A DNA stretch of 64,000 nt, taken from the NCBI GenBank assembly GCA_948567375.1, contig OX419757.1, positions 38,192,001 to 38,256,000 on the forward strand, in the 5' to 3' direction. The notes beneath the pieces were generated by a model that did no database searches, was not told where the DNA came from, and was given only the letters and a program-made list of their open reading frames with translations. Position numbers and translations under genes: made by a program. The stretch is from Lunularia cruciata (taxonomy: Eukaryota; Streptophyta; Marchantiopsida; Lunulariales; Lunulariaceae). This document shows, in pieces, positions 1-11,189 of this stretch; position 1 is the stretch's first letter; each line of letters begins with the position of its first letter.

Positions 1-2
1 AG

Positions 3-470
3 GTGTTAGGTCAGGCTATGGACCTGAACTGTTTGACCTAGATTGTGAGCCTTGGTTTGGCAGAGCAGCGTAGGATGCGCTTGATAGGCATCACCACTCG
101 GACACTTGTGAGCCCTATGCCTATCAAGATGATTCATGCACATGCTGGGGGCGATGGACCGAGTGGACATGGTATTCTTGAGACACATCCAGTAGCTACT
201 AGGGAGAGTGGTCTACTTGGAGTCCATCCAGGTGAGCGTGGGCTACTTGGATTACACCCTTGGTCCACATGGGATGCAGCCAGAGGACGTATGGAGCTTG
301 CAGCCAGAGTGGAGGGAGTTTTTCACACAGAGGTTGGGACCTCTAGTGGTCGGGAGCATGACACTATTGCTCCCAAGGGCCCAGTGTAGCAGCCAATCAG
401 TACGTCTTCCACTCCTACTACAGTTACAGAGGATACTTGGGAGCCAGATCTTGGACCCAAGCTTACTGGA
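3..470 (+). pseudogene. C-terminal end of retroelement DNA methyltransferase plus linker (copy 1)
   Basis: Bases 6-32 encode LGQAMDLNC, which matches the motif X position of C5-cytosine methyltransferases and the equivalent LGQGMNLNC in copy 2. The same frame continues as IVSLGLAEQR and then a linker rich in Gly, Pro and His up to the start of the reverse transcriptase. TAG at 39 replaces a probable Trp and TAG at 387 interrupts the linker. The rest of the methyltransferase would lie left of the window. The value of this fragment is that it shows the methyltransferase tail and the reverse transcriptase share one frame, so they were parts of one polyprotein. The linker has no function I recognise. 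Confidence 0.75.
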
Positions 471-1440
471 GAGGAAAGACGGAGGATTTGGAGGTTCTTG
501 AGGAGTCACACGAGTTGTTTTGCCTTCAATATGAAGGATTTGGGTGCTCTGAAGTGACCTGGTATACGGATTGAGCTGAGTAGCGACACACCAGTTTTCC
601 GACGTCCTTATCGATATAGTGATATGGAGAGGACATTGATTCAGAGCCGGAGTAGTGACCTTTTTGAGGCTGGTTTGGTGGAGATTTCACATGGAGAGTA
701 TGCATCAGCGACAGTGATGCCAGCCAAGAAGGATATGCATGGCAACTATACAGATAGGCGGATGTGTGGAGATTACCGTCCTATCAACCGACAGACCAGG
801 GCTGATCGGTATGCCATGCCTACACCGGAGGAGATTTTTGATGCGATTGTGCATGCAAAGGTCTTCAGTACTTTGGATCTTCGAGCAGGATATCATCAGT
901 TGCCGATTAGGGAGGAAGATAAGTCCAAGACAGCATTTTGGGCTATTGATCCTCACGGCAAGGATGTGTTATATTAGTGGAGGTTCTTACCATTTGGGTT
1001 AAAGAAAGCTCCTGCTGAGTTCCAGAGGGTCATGGATAGGATCCTAGCTGGATTGGATTTTGCTCGGTGCTATATTGATGACATTTTGGTTTATAGCACT
1101 ACTGTGGAGGAGCATGAGAGACAGTTGTTGGAGGTGTTTGAGAGGTTGAGATCTCATGGACTCAAACTACATCCTGGGAAGTGTAGGTTCTTCCACGAGC
1201 AGGTTGAGTATTTGGGTCACACAATCTACCCCGGAGGACTTGGTGTCCAGCAGACCAAGGTGGAGGCTATTGCACGTATTCCTCGGCCTACGGATGTGAG
1301 TAGAGTGCAAGCATTCCTTGGGTTGGCGAACTTCTATCGCCGCTATGTTAGAGGATTTAGTGCCATTGCCAAGGCCTTGACAAAGCTGACCAAGCTTACA
1401 CAGGAGTGGTGTTGGGGAGATGAGTAGGAGAGAGCTTTTG
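471..1440 (+). pseudogene. Reverse transcriptase domain, family X copy 1
   Basis: Ty3/gypsy reverse transcriptase, which copies element RNA into cDNA in the virus-like particle. It starts near EERRRIWRFL. It shows the MCGDYRPIN fingers motif, STLDLRAGYHQLPI (catalytic Asp in palm motif A), and YIDD at 1071-1082 followed by ILVYS. The downstream thumb and connection region includes FLGLANFYRRYV. TGA at 555 replaces a probable Arg, TAG at 975 lies where copy 2 has CAA (Gln), and TAG at 1425 likewise sits where copy 2 has CAA. Catalytic residues are intact, so decay appears limited to point stops. Confidence 0.92.
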
Positions 1441-1900
1441 TAGAGCTCAAGGAGAGGTTGACATCTGCTCCTATTTTGAGGAGACCGATTAGGGGACGAC
1501 CATTTCAGGTTCACATTGATTGGAGTATGTTGGGGCTTGGAGCGGTGCTCACCCAACATGATGATGAGGAGAAGGAGTTTGTGGTGGCCTATGCTAGTCG
1601 CTCCAACAATTCAGCGGAGGCAAAGTATAGTTCATATGAGGGAGAGTGCTTGGCAGCAGTTTGGGCAGTAGCACATTTCCGATGTTACCTATTTGGTAAC
1701 CCCTTCACTCTCATCACTGATCATCAGCCGCTGAAGTGGTTGATGGAGTCCGACAAGCTTTCAGGGAAGCTTGCACGATGGGCTCTGATTTTATAGGAGT
1801 ATGATTTCACGGTTTTTCACAGACCTGGAGTGGTGAACCGTGATGCAGATGGGTTGAGTAGAAACCCATGTCCCAGCCAGCAGGATCAGACCGGAGCACG
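1441..1900 (+). pseudogene. RNase H domain, family X copy 1
   Basis: RNase H removes the RNA strand of the RNA:DNA hybrid. The frame follows the reverse transcriptase directly. The segments [18 protein letters not shown] (first Asp), [15 protein letters not shown] (Glu), LITDHQPLKWL (second Asp) and NRDADGLSR (last Asp) give the usual DEDD set. TAG at 1794 stands before EYDF, exactly where gypsy RNase H domains normally carry Gln, pointing to a CAG to TAG change. TE2 and TE3 have the same domain but with chromovirus-type sequence. Confidence 0.9.
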
Positions 1901-3361
1901 TTGGCATGGTGAGACAGATGAGGAGATGGTGCTAGGTTGGCATGCATCGGCCTTTCTGTGTATATTTGCAGAGACTTTGGTGGTATCTCTCTCAGTGCAT
2001 ACAGGAGGAGTTATTGAGGTCACAGATCTAGAGAGTGAAGATATTGGTACAGTTCAGCGAGACATTCATGATGATGTCTTAGTGATGGACTATCTTCGCA
2101 CTGGTGTTGTGGGTGGCACAGTTGGGGCCAAGGAGAGAGACCGTGTTCTTCAGCGAGCCAGACGGTTCAGATTGGAGGGTAGACACCTTTTGCGTGTATG
2201 GGAGGATAGTAGAGTGCGAGTAGTACCACTTCCATCACAGAGACCACAGTTGGTCCATCATGCTCATGAGGAGCTAGGACATTTTGGAGTAAAGCATACA
2301 TATAGCTTACTTCAGAGTCATTATTGGTGGCGCGGTATGCAGACCAAGGTACAGCAGTTTGTTGCCAGATGTATGGTTTGTGACCGAGTTAGAGCATCAT
2401 TCAATGCTCCTATGCCACAATTACACCCATTACCTATCATGGGATTGGGTTACCATTGGAGTTTGGACTTTGCCGGACCTTTACCGCTGACTGTGAGCAT
2501 CATCGGTATGTTTTGGTGATGGTGGAGCACTTCTCCAAGTGGATTGAGTTGGTGGCACTTCCTGACAAGTCTAGTGAAGGGACAGCTTACTTGTTCCTGG
2601 ATCGAGTTCTTAGTCATTTTGGTGCACCAGCTGAGGTTTTGACTGATCAGGGTACAGAGTTCTTGGGAGAGTTTCAGGTCTTGTGTGACAAGGCTTTGAT
2701 TGATCATCGTACTACATCCCGAGATCACCCTGAGGCAGATGGCTTAGCAGAGAGAGTGGTTCAGACGGTGAAGAGAGGATTGCAAAAGTATGGTTTGTAG
2801 AGAGGCCACTTGGGAGATTGGGATCTCCAGTTACCTTGGTTGGCCATGGGCTATCGGTTCAGCCGGCAAGCCTCCTTAGCATCCTTCTCTCCATACTTTC
2901 TACTCTATGGACGAGATCCAGATTTACCTACAGCCATTCGTTGAGATGCTACTGTAGTTTTGGACTTGGATGACCCCGATGTATGGATGAGCACATGTTC
3001 TCAGCGGGCAGAGATCTTTTGGAGAGTGATGCCGATGGCCTTTGAGAACTTGGCGATTGCTCAGCATAGAGATACTTTACGCTATGCTACCATTCGAGGA
3101 GGAGGTTATAGACCCTCGATCCATCGATTTCATCCAGGCGACTATGTATATCTACAGCAGACAGTACCGACGACACTTGATGTTTCTACAGGCCGCACTA
3201 TCTTGAGAGTGCGTGAGGTTTTGCCATCTGGAGTCCTTGTGTTAGAAGGACGTGATGGTGTTGTTTGGAAGGATCATGTGCGCAATTGTGCGCCATGCCA
3301 CCTTCCAAACATTGATGGTACTATGGACCCAAGCTTGGCACTTGTACGTGCAGGCTTGAGG
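1901..3361 (+). pseudogene. Integrase, family X copy 1
   Basis: Inserts the cDNA into the host chromosome. The zinc-binding HHCC module is visible at about 2255-2395, ending CMVCDRV. The core has Asp in HWSLDFAGPLP (codon 2466-2468), Asp in LTDQGTEF (codon 2645-2647) and Glu in DGLAER (codon 2750-2752), the D,D,E triad. A one-base deletion after about 2497 (copy 2 has an extra A there) breaks the frame between the first Asp and the rest. TAG at 2798 and TGA at 2942 follow. The C-terminal part (HPGDYVYLQQ, then ILRVREVLPSGVL) is the small barrel domain, which leads straight into the PHD finger. Confidence 0.9.
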
Positions 3362-3502
3362 TGTATGTTATGTGGCTCTTCTGGTGGAGCTGCTACTATG
3401 TTAGTGTGTGATAGCTGTTCGAGAGGATGGCATATGGCATGTATGACTCCTCCCCTCACGGTGGTTCCTCAGGGATAGTGGTTATGTCCTAGATGTACTT
3501 GA
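3362..3502 (+). pseudogene. PHD zinc finger at integrase C-terminus, copy 1
   Basis: After the integrase barrel and the phrase CAPCHLPNIDG comes a complete PHD pattern: CMLC, then LVCDSC eleven residues on, GWHMAC, TPPL, and WLCPRC. The Cys4-His-Cys3 spacing and the conserved Trp two residues before the last Cys pair match the family, which usually binds histone H3 tails. Zinc ligands run from codon 3362 to codon 3494-3496; TGA at 3500-3502 ends the polyprotein. TAG at 3476, between Gly and Trp, is the only break and probably was Gln. Chromoviruses carry a chromodomain at this place. What the finger binds cannot be read from the sequence. Confidence 0.88.
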
Positions 3503-3571
3503 CCTATAGCTAGTTCATTCTTTATATGGTATAGATTGCAGACAGGCGACTAACGATGGGGCTCCATAGCA

Positions 3572-3835
3572 CCCGGCCTCTTGATCTTTGCCCATTAGAG
3601 GGTATACCATATACTTAGAGTAGATGGCTATCTGGAGTTAGAGGGACCTAACCGCCAGCTAGGGGAGCGATTGTGGCACTTTAGAGTCTATGTATGACTT
3701 ATGCCCGGCCTCTTGATCTTTGCCCATTAGAGGGTATACCATATACTTAGAGTAGATGGCTATCTGGAGTTAGAGGGACCTAACCGCCAGCTAGGGGAGC
3801 GATTGTGGCACTTTAGAGTCTATGTATGACTTATG
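3572..3835 (+). repeat. 132-bp direct tandem duplication at the polypurine tract/LTR edge
   Basis: Two copies of a 132-bp unit (3572-3703 and 3704-3835) that look identical by eye. Each holds the end of the internal region, the purine-rich tract AGGGGAGCGA and the first about 32 bases of the LTR (TGTGGCACTTT). Copy 2 of the element has only one unit (about 57110-57240), so this duplication is specific to copy 1. Confidence 0.9.
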
Positions 3836-4465
3836 TGTGAGCTGTGCTTTTATAGTGTATGATGTTGACAGCGATGTATGTTGTGTAGCGATGTATATAC
3901 GCACGACAGTTGTCACGCCATTTGTAGTTCCGCATCTAGATGCTCGGACACTGGAGTTCCAGTGATGGTAGTTAGAGTTATTCTAGCAATTTCTCAAGGA
4001 CTACTTTCCGACGGTTAGATTTTGTGTTCGAGGTACTGACTTCACAGTGGGGCCCACCGTCACTTTGCACCGTTTGCACCGTCGAGTGTGCCGTCAATGG
4101 GACCGTTAGGGTTTCAAGGCTAGCTCGAGTCCAGGGGGTATAGTTTTGAAGTGAGCTCCAGAGAGCTCAATTCTCTGATGTTGAGCCTTCGAGTTCCTGG
4201 CTATGGTGGACAGAGGCCGGCGAGCGTCACCTGGATTCTCTATGCTTGAGTGGGTGTGGCTTGACTGTAATCAGTGCCCAGTTGTTGGCAGTTTATAGAG
4301 TGATAGATCAAGTACTGATCTGAGTTGAGTTGAGTTGAGAATGTTAAGCAATCTGATTATTGTGGCACTTTAGAGTCTATGTATGACTTATGTGTGAGTT
4401 GTGCTTTTATAGTGTATGATGTTGACAGTGATGTATGTTGTGTAGCGATGTATATACGCACGACA
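3804..4465 (+). repeat. 3' LTR region of family X copy 1, with 105-bp terminal repeats
   Basis: The region starts TGTGGCAC directly after a polypurine tract and ends in ACGACA. It is built as R (3804-3908), a body starting TGTCACGCC at 3911, and R' (4361-4465). R and R' are nearly identical, 105 bp each. Copy 2 has the same plan at its 3' end, whereas its 5' LTR (36205-36655) holds only the body. The exact LTR limits are therefore uncertain. Confidence 0.75.
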
Positions 4466-5960
4466 CTATTCCAAAGTCTATATCAAAGCAAATCTCCAAA
4501 TCCAAGAGAACAAAGAATGCAGATTGTTCCAGAATGGTGTCATATTGTTATGCTCAAACTTTAAATGATTAAGAAATCCTTTTTTTACCATATTCGTAGA
4601 AAGTCTTGCAAAAACTTTCATTAAAAGAGCACAAATTTTCAATATATGGCGATATATCTGGTTAAACATGGGATGGAATTCGCAGAGATAATGAACAAAG
4701 ATAGACTCCAAACTAAATTTTCTTTGTATACAACATCTTATTAGAACGTAGGGGCCTGGAGAGAGCAATATAGATGAGAAAGAACTACCGACAAGGAGAT
4801 GAAACAAGGATTGAAAAAAACAAATGGTAAGTTAAATCAAACTTGACCTCACTTTCATGAAATGGATTCATTGTCTGGACAACAAGGTAACATTGCTTCT
4901 CCTGCATTAGTATCTATAAAACTTGGTGAGAACAAAATAGGAGGTTTCAAATTTAGGCTTTTGGAGCACCCGTATGAATCCATAAACTAATCCATGGGTA
5001 GATTATAAAAATTGTAGGCGTAGCGTGCCGGAGTACAGAAAGGTTTTACGGAGAAATGAATATAGTCAGAAATATCTTTATCGGTATTTGAAAACATGAC
5101 CAGTAGCTTTTTACAGGTGATCCGGTAAAGTACACTGATATCAACTTCAAATTTATCTGAGTTAATTTAACCGTAAAATTTTCAAACCCTAAACCCTATT
5201 TGTTACGATGTCATTCATTTGTAAACCAATCCCTGCATGAATATATGATATATTTAAAATATAAGATATGCGTAGCTATAAAATATTACATGAATTCACA
5301 CCAGTACACGTATATTTTGAAAATCTAGAATTTGAAACCCAAAGTATACATCACAAGCTCTTGAGAAAATTAAATACACTCGATAGGATCCAAACACAAT
5401 AACAACATTCCGTTCCAATGTCATGGGTAATAGGAGATTTCTGTTGAGTACTTGATAATCAAAGTTCAGCACTTGACAAAGATGATTCTCAAAGAGGAGA
5501 ATAATAGGAAGTCAAGTACCAAATACATATGATGAATTGCTTGAAGAAGTTGAGTTAGCTTTTGCAAGTGAAAATAAAACTTTTTTTAACTTTTGTTCCT
5601 TCTACCCATGATGAGTTTAGAGGGATTTTAAGGTAAAGGAGGATGCTGCGACAAATTTACTCTCTCAATCCAAGGTGAGTACCTTTACTACACTCTCCGT
5701 CATTACTAATAGTTATGAAGATTTGCATAGGCACATTAGAATTGTGGGAGCATTGTAAGTTAACACAAACTAGTTGTAGGGGTTTCAAAAATAGTTTTGA
5801 TAGATGTCTACGGATAAATAACAAACTTCATAATTCTTTCTAGGGAACTTTGTAGTGAAATGAGGTGCTAATACATGAATGCACATAAATTGTACTATGG
5901 GATATTTGGTGCAAGTTGCATTCATTTATAAAAATCATGTGCTACATTATGGATGTTTAG
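4466..5960. other. No gene recognised
   Basis: AT-rich sequence beyond the family X 3' end. Open frames here, such as a 109-codon minus-strand one at 4478-4807, show no family features. A short AAACCCTAAACCCT stretch near 5185-5200 resembles under three plant telomere units. Several ccgtaaa/tttacgg words occur at 5045-5175, similar to those near 25.8 kb. Confidence 0.6.
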
Positions 5961-6064
5961 GATTACCATATTGAAATATATGATTGTCATAAGAAGTGGT
6001 GTGGCATCTTGAGATTACCATATTGAAATATATGATTGTCATAAGAAGTGGTGTGGCATCTTGA
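5961..6064 (+). repeat. 52-bp perfect tandem duplication
   Basis: The 52-base unit beginning GATTACCATATTG occurs twice in a row (5961-6012 and 6013-6064) with no difference seen. It looks like a recent local duplication. Confidence 0.92.
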
Positions 6065-6459
6065 GAGTGTTTCCATGTTTTTTGAGTGTGATTTTTGAAA
6101 AAATTTGGCGGGCCCAAAATGCCACTATCAACTATTTGAACTCAAATTCACCATGTGTCCAAATGCTCTTGCCAATAAACTAAACGGTAGGTATTGTAGT
6201 TTTTCATTGGTGTGGTGGTTCATTTCCATAGACTAGTGTGGCAAGGAAGATAGCACAAGTTATGGAAAATAATTTGAGTTGCCTTGCAGTAATGAGCAAA
6301 AGCCTATTTAAGCCTGAATTAACACATTAGACATTGACAACGAGCACCATCGAGTGGCTACATATGACTAGAGTTGAACTTGGCCATGAAACTAACTATA
6401 AAAGATTTCAAGAAATGAAAGAATGCAATGCACAAAAATGAGTTAAATAGCATAAATTT

Positions 6460-6461
<2 letters not shown>

Positions 6462-6536
<75 letters not shown>
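6462..6536. repeat. Compound GA/TA microsatellite
   Basis: About fourteen AG units run to 6490, then about twenty-three TA units to 6536. The open frames that span it are artefacts of the repeat. Confidence 0.97.
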
Positions 6537-6539
<3 letters not shown>

Positions 6540-8257
6540 GAATAAAAATTGAATGGAAATGGTTCAAAGAATGAGAAAACTTGATCCTACTAAAATTGCA
6601 TATGTGTATTTAAAGTATATGGATAATTTTAACAAAATGATTGTATTAACAGAAAATAACTGAAAGCAAGATGTGGAAAGTATATGACATGTAACATGCA
6701 AGACGGATTCAAACAAAGCAATATCATAATGAGATCCAAAGATAAAGAGAATCTTGTTAAAAAAAGTGTAATAGACGCATGGAAATGCAGAGAACACTAT
6801 AGATCAAAATAAAGGTAAGCCCCAAGATAGCGGTTGTGCCATCAAGCTGCTATGGGTGCCATTGAGCCTATTTATCCTAAATTAACACACCATGCAAAAA
6901 TTGGCACCAACTAGCACTTTCCATGGTATCTTCAAGGTAATGCAACTGACTTGATGGAATTTAAGCTATCAATTATCAACAACCTCAAGTTGTATGACAT
7001 GCTTATAACGTCTTTCAATCAAGTTTAGGTAACATCAAGTGATAGGATAATGGTAAATCAAAGGCATAATTATTGTGGAGAGGTTCAATGCACACACTTG
7101 GAGAAAATGATGATGATTGAGTCAGAATTGTGAGTAGCTTTTTATCTTGACTTGGACTTCTATTTGTGTCCAAAGCTCATCTAACTGATCTTTTACTAGC
7201 AACAATTTTTCTAGTGAAGTGAAGAAACCATTTCTTTGTTCTTCTCCATATGTAAGTGCACAAATGAGTGTTTTACATTTTGAATGAATATATTTTCAAC
7301 CCCAAGTGCTTGCATCATATGAACCAATTTACAAATTTAGTCTCAAACTAGGTTCTGAGCCGAGAAATGCAGATTTGGGAAGTGGAGATAAGATAGTCAA
7401 AGATCTCATGCATGGATATATTTTGTAAGGATATTGTGTTTGGCATAGCTCTCAAATTTCCTAGTTCATCTTGCTTGTTTTGCATTTAGAATCCCTACAT
7501 TTATCTTCTTGCCAAGATGGATAAATTAGTAGAATTAATTTGTGATGTAAAGTTCTTGTTTGGAGATTTTGATAACTCAAGAATTTGTTCAATGACCGTT
7601 TGAAACACTCAACTTACCTCAATAGATTCTGTTGTTTCTCGTTGACAATGGAATCTCTTATAGCTATATTAGTGGTTCACTTTTCTTGAACAGCTGGAAG
7701 GAAAGCAAGGAAGGATTCCTTTCAAAACTCCCTTCCACATAGAGCTCTATCAGAGGCTGAGTTCCTTACCACCTCATGAATCCAGACATCAAGTTATAAG
7801 GATATTTTGAGTCCCCATACTGCAACTTCAGCATTTAAAGCTATACGTACCACCTTTTAATTTGTTAGAATCAATTTTGAGGTGGAGAATGGGCCTCAAA
7901 TCCATAGTGCAGACTGATGTCACTGTTATTGTTCAATAAAAGGCAAAATCCAAAATATTCTCCAACATCACTATTGTAATTTTGTCTTCATCAAAAGCTA
8001 TAGCCAACACTCTGTATCTTGTGTAGCATTTGTCAAAGTGTCTCACTTTTAATTCCCAGCCTTGCAATGAGTTAAAAATATGGACTATCCATATGGGTAG
8101 GGCCAAGAATTCAAATTGATTAGTTTCTCAACTTTGTTAAACTTCAACTCTCCTTCCGATTGAACTAACAAGCTACAACCAAACATTTTGCCCCAAAATT
8201 GAGAAATGTACATAGTTATTTTCCTTACCAAGGAGGATATAGTGAGGACCAAAACAT
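6537..8257. other. No gene recognised
   Basis: AT-rich, with stops in all frames. The stretch 7560-8050 reads vaguely like decayed retroelement coding DNA, but no motif is convincing. Confidence 0.5.
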
Positions 8258-8539
8258 CATAGAATAAGCATGAAAACATGACAAAGATATGGGCTAGGGT
8301 ACCACTTCCCCTCCTTCCAACTTGCACCCATTCTTCCCAATCCACCATTAATTTCTTGTTCTTGTTTCTCATTTTTGTACATCTTGCAATGTTCTCATCA
8401 TAGAATCAACATGAAAACATGACAACAATACGGGCTATGGACACCGCTCATCCTCCTTCCAACTTGCACCCATTCATCCCAATCTGTCATCAATTTCTTA
8501 TTCTTATTTCTCATTCTTGTACATCTTGTGATGTTCTTG
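8258..8539. repeat. Diverged 141-bp tandem duplication
   Basis: A unit starting CATAGAAT(A/C)A(G/A)CATGAAAACATGAC occurs at 8258-8398 and again at 8399-8539. The copies share most bases, including a pyrimidine-rich stretch around CCTCCTTCCAACTTGCACCC, but differ at many sites. It is older than the 52-bp duplication. Confidence 0.8.
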
Positions 8540-9068
8540 TACATCTAGAGAAGAACCATCTTCCCCGCTTTGGTGGCAACCAGATTCACCCCAAACTAGG
8601 CACTTTATTAACCCTAATATGTAATTAATGCATTACAATGTGACAATAGAAAACTCCATATCCCTTGTGTTTTATGAACCGCCTCTTATGGAGTGAGCTA
8701 AGAATCAAGGACTAGGCCAGAACTCCGTAGATGGACCCTTTCTTCCTCAGGCCCACACCTTATACAAATTTAGTCAAAATTTCATAATAATTTATACGGA
8801 AATATATAGAACTTTGTAAAATTATTCTAAAACCCCCCATTTCATGTTACCATAAATTAAGATAAGAAAGGTAATGAATTCAAAGAATTGAAAGAGAAAA
8901 TATAGATAGCTAGAGAAACATAAGACGAAGATGGAGAATTTATTCCAAGGAAAAGAAACTAAGTCAAAATTCATTGACATTCCATGACATTAGAATGAGC
9001 CAAAGCAAGAAATAATAGAAAGTATATTAGATTAATCATGTCAATTATTTCTCAATTAGATAGATCAA
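8540..9068. other. No gene recognised
   Basis: AT-rich sequence between a tandem repeat and an LTR fragment. I see no coding or RNA feature. Confidence 0.5.
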
Positions 9069-9480
9069 TGTAATACCAAGAGCTAGCCATATGATCTAGA
9101 TGTGAAATTTGGTTCGGTAACATCTGGAATGATCTTATACATGATGGTCAACATAGGTCAGATAGAAATATCACCAAAAGAGTACTTCTACTAATAGTGC
9201 AAAAACCAAAATAGAACCAATAGCTAGACATTTGAAATTCAAAACCTTAGAACCAATAGCTAGACACATGATTTAAAGATGAGAATTGGTTTGGTAACAT
9301 CTAGAAGAATGTTACACATGATGGAATTAACAGATCAAAAAGAGGTATCACCAAAAGGAGACTTTTACCAATAGAGTAGGAATCAAAATATGACTAAAAT
9401 CTTTGTAGGCAATTTTGGAGGCCAAAACAGATGAATTAGGCCTCAAAAATGTGCAGAATCTTCCCCCTCCCTTTGAATGC
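9069..9480 (+). repeat. Fragment of an LTR of the TE4 family, internally duplicated
   Basis: Begins TGTAATACCAAGAGCTAGCC, matching the start of the LTR at 60325-60912 (read on its minus strand) and the arms at 17979-19485. The first about 170 bases are repeated in diverged form (9069-9240, then about 9248-9420), each with 'AATTTGG' or 'AATTGG' followed by TAACATCT. It includes the 'GATGAATTAGGCCTCAAA' word found in the other copies and then becomes unrelated. Confidence 0.7.
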
Positions 9481-11180
9481 AAATCAAAGGAAAGGTTGGC
9501 CTTCTCTCATCACAAGTAATTCTGGTTTTGGGTGCTTCTTAATGCCTCTTTTATTTTAAAGGATTGTACAAAATTTTACTCTCCTTACATATACTAGTGA
9601 TGCCCAAATCCACTCATCTCTCATCATGTATCTCTCTCTCTCTTAACCTACCAAAATGGAGCTCTCTCTCTCTCTCTTAAGTAACTTCTTAGATTATTAG
9701 ATGTTATTATTAATTCATTTAGTACTATGTTTTACTAAATCATTCTTTAAGGATAAATTTATAATAAAATATATTGTGATTGGATATATATAACATGCTC
9801 AATAATAACACATATAAGATATATATATCCTAATGTATATCTTATGCATCCAAGTACAATCAATCTTCATATCAATTATATCTTTTTATTATTTATGTAT
9901 TGAAGATACTATAAAATTATATGAATTATTATAATATTTTTAATATATCTTGAATTGGATTTAATATATATAAAGAAAAGCATATTTAGGTGCATTTACT
10001 TTTCTTGCATATTAGAGCTACTAATATTTGAGGTTAAATGGTAGAGTTATGTATCTTGTATTTATTGAAGGAAGAATCCAAATTTCAATTTGACTTTTAA
10101 GCAATGAAAAATTGTGCTTGTTCAATGTGGTTTGTTAGGAGATGATAATAAAGTGTATATTTTTTTAAGAGGCGTTGAGTTAGTTGTGTAATACATGAGT
10201 TGTGAGTTCTCTTAATCAAACTTTTGTCATCATGTTTGCAATCATCTTTCTTTTCAACTTGATTGCTTTTATGTCTTACTTTATTAAGATAAAGATTCAT
10301 TGATTTATTGGTTGATAATTTATTAATTAGGAGATGTAATGTATAGTTTCTATGTTTTATTATTTTATGATAGTATAAATCATAAAAAATAAAAATCATG
10401 TATATTTTATAGTAATATTTGCCTTTCAATATTTTTCAAAAAGATTGAAGTTTAATCTTCTCATGATTTATTTCATTATCAATTAAGAATAATAATAAGT
10501 TTCAATTATCATAAAAATTAATAGGAATGATCAGAATTCTTGCATATGCAACAACAAACCTTCCAACTTTATGTTAAATAATACTCTAAAATAAAAAGTG
10601 AGGAACTCTTTATATGACAAAGATGCACTTAGTGAGCCTTTATCTCAAAGAATATTCTCTAATAAAGGATGAGGAAATTTACATAATAAAGATGTATTTG
10701 TATGTAAAGAGAGTATGTTCATATGATATGTTATATATTTGATGTGAACATTCAATTTATACTATTTTGAATGAGGTGTGGTGCAAATAATACTATAGCA
10801 AATATTTCTCATCATTAGGTATTCTTTATGCTCATTCTTTCATAAGTTATGTATATATATTTATTTATATATTTATTTTTTACAATGATGAAATCTTTTA
10901 CTATCAAAAGTGTATGCTTTTCTTTCTGGCCTAAAGGAAATAGGAAAAGATTTATATGCACTATGTCCACTATTAGCAAACATATGCAATGAAGTACATA
11001 TTGCTCTTTTTGTGGAATCATTATGGGTGATTGCTTATAAATGGCTAGAAGTCAAATTACATACTTTTAAAGTACTTATCAATATCCATGAGACCTTTAT
11101 TAGTGAGTAAGATTTTTCACCTTTCATAATTTTGAATCATATTATGAACCATGTTTATATTAAAAGAAAATAGTTAGCTG
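9481..11180. other. AT-rich stretch, no gene recognised
   Basis: Very AT-rich (long runs around 9700-10800). Frames of 60-110 codons are low complexity and not conserved-looking. I see nothing to annotate. Confidence 0.55.
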
Positions 11181-11189
11181 AAGAGTTAG

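Larger units (their letters stand above)
1..4465 (+). mobile_element. Family X Ty3/gypsy element, copy 1 (3' part)
   Basis: This is the 3' portion of an LTR retrotransposon that runs off the left edge. The order is methyltransferase tail, linker, reverse transcriptase, RNase H, integrase, PHD finger, polypurine tract and 3' LTR, which is Ty3/gypsy order. The frame beginning at base 3 stays aligned from the methyltransferase tail to about 2497, broken only by single stop codons. A one-base deletion near 2497, seen by comparison with copy 2, moves the rest to another frame. Premature stops are TAG at 39, 387, 975, 1425, 1794, 2798 and 3476, and TGA at 555 and 2942. Copy 2 (36205-57826) is more decayed. 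The element cannot encode a working polyprotein as it stands. Confidence 0.92.

Noticed and set aside
2960-3502. PHD finger as a host gene fused by chance next to copy 1
   Set aside because: The same finger follows the integrase in copy 2 at the same position, so it belongs to the element.
4478-4807. 109-codon minus-strand open frame
   Set aside because: No family features; composition as expected of AT-rich DNA read backwards.
5183-5203. Telomere-like AAACCCTAAACCCT
   Set aside because: Fewer than three units in AT-rich DNA; too short for an interstitial telomere.
6358-6567. Small hydrophobic minus-strand protein with Ile-Tyr and Ser-Leu runs
   Set aside because: It is only the translation of the GA/TA microsatellite.
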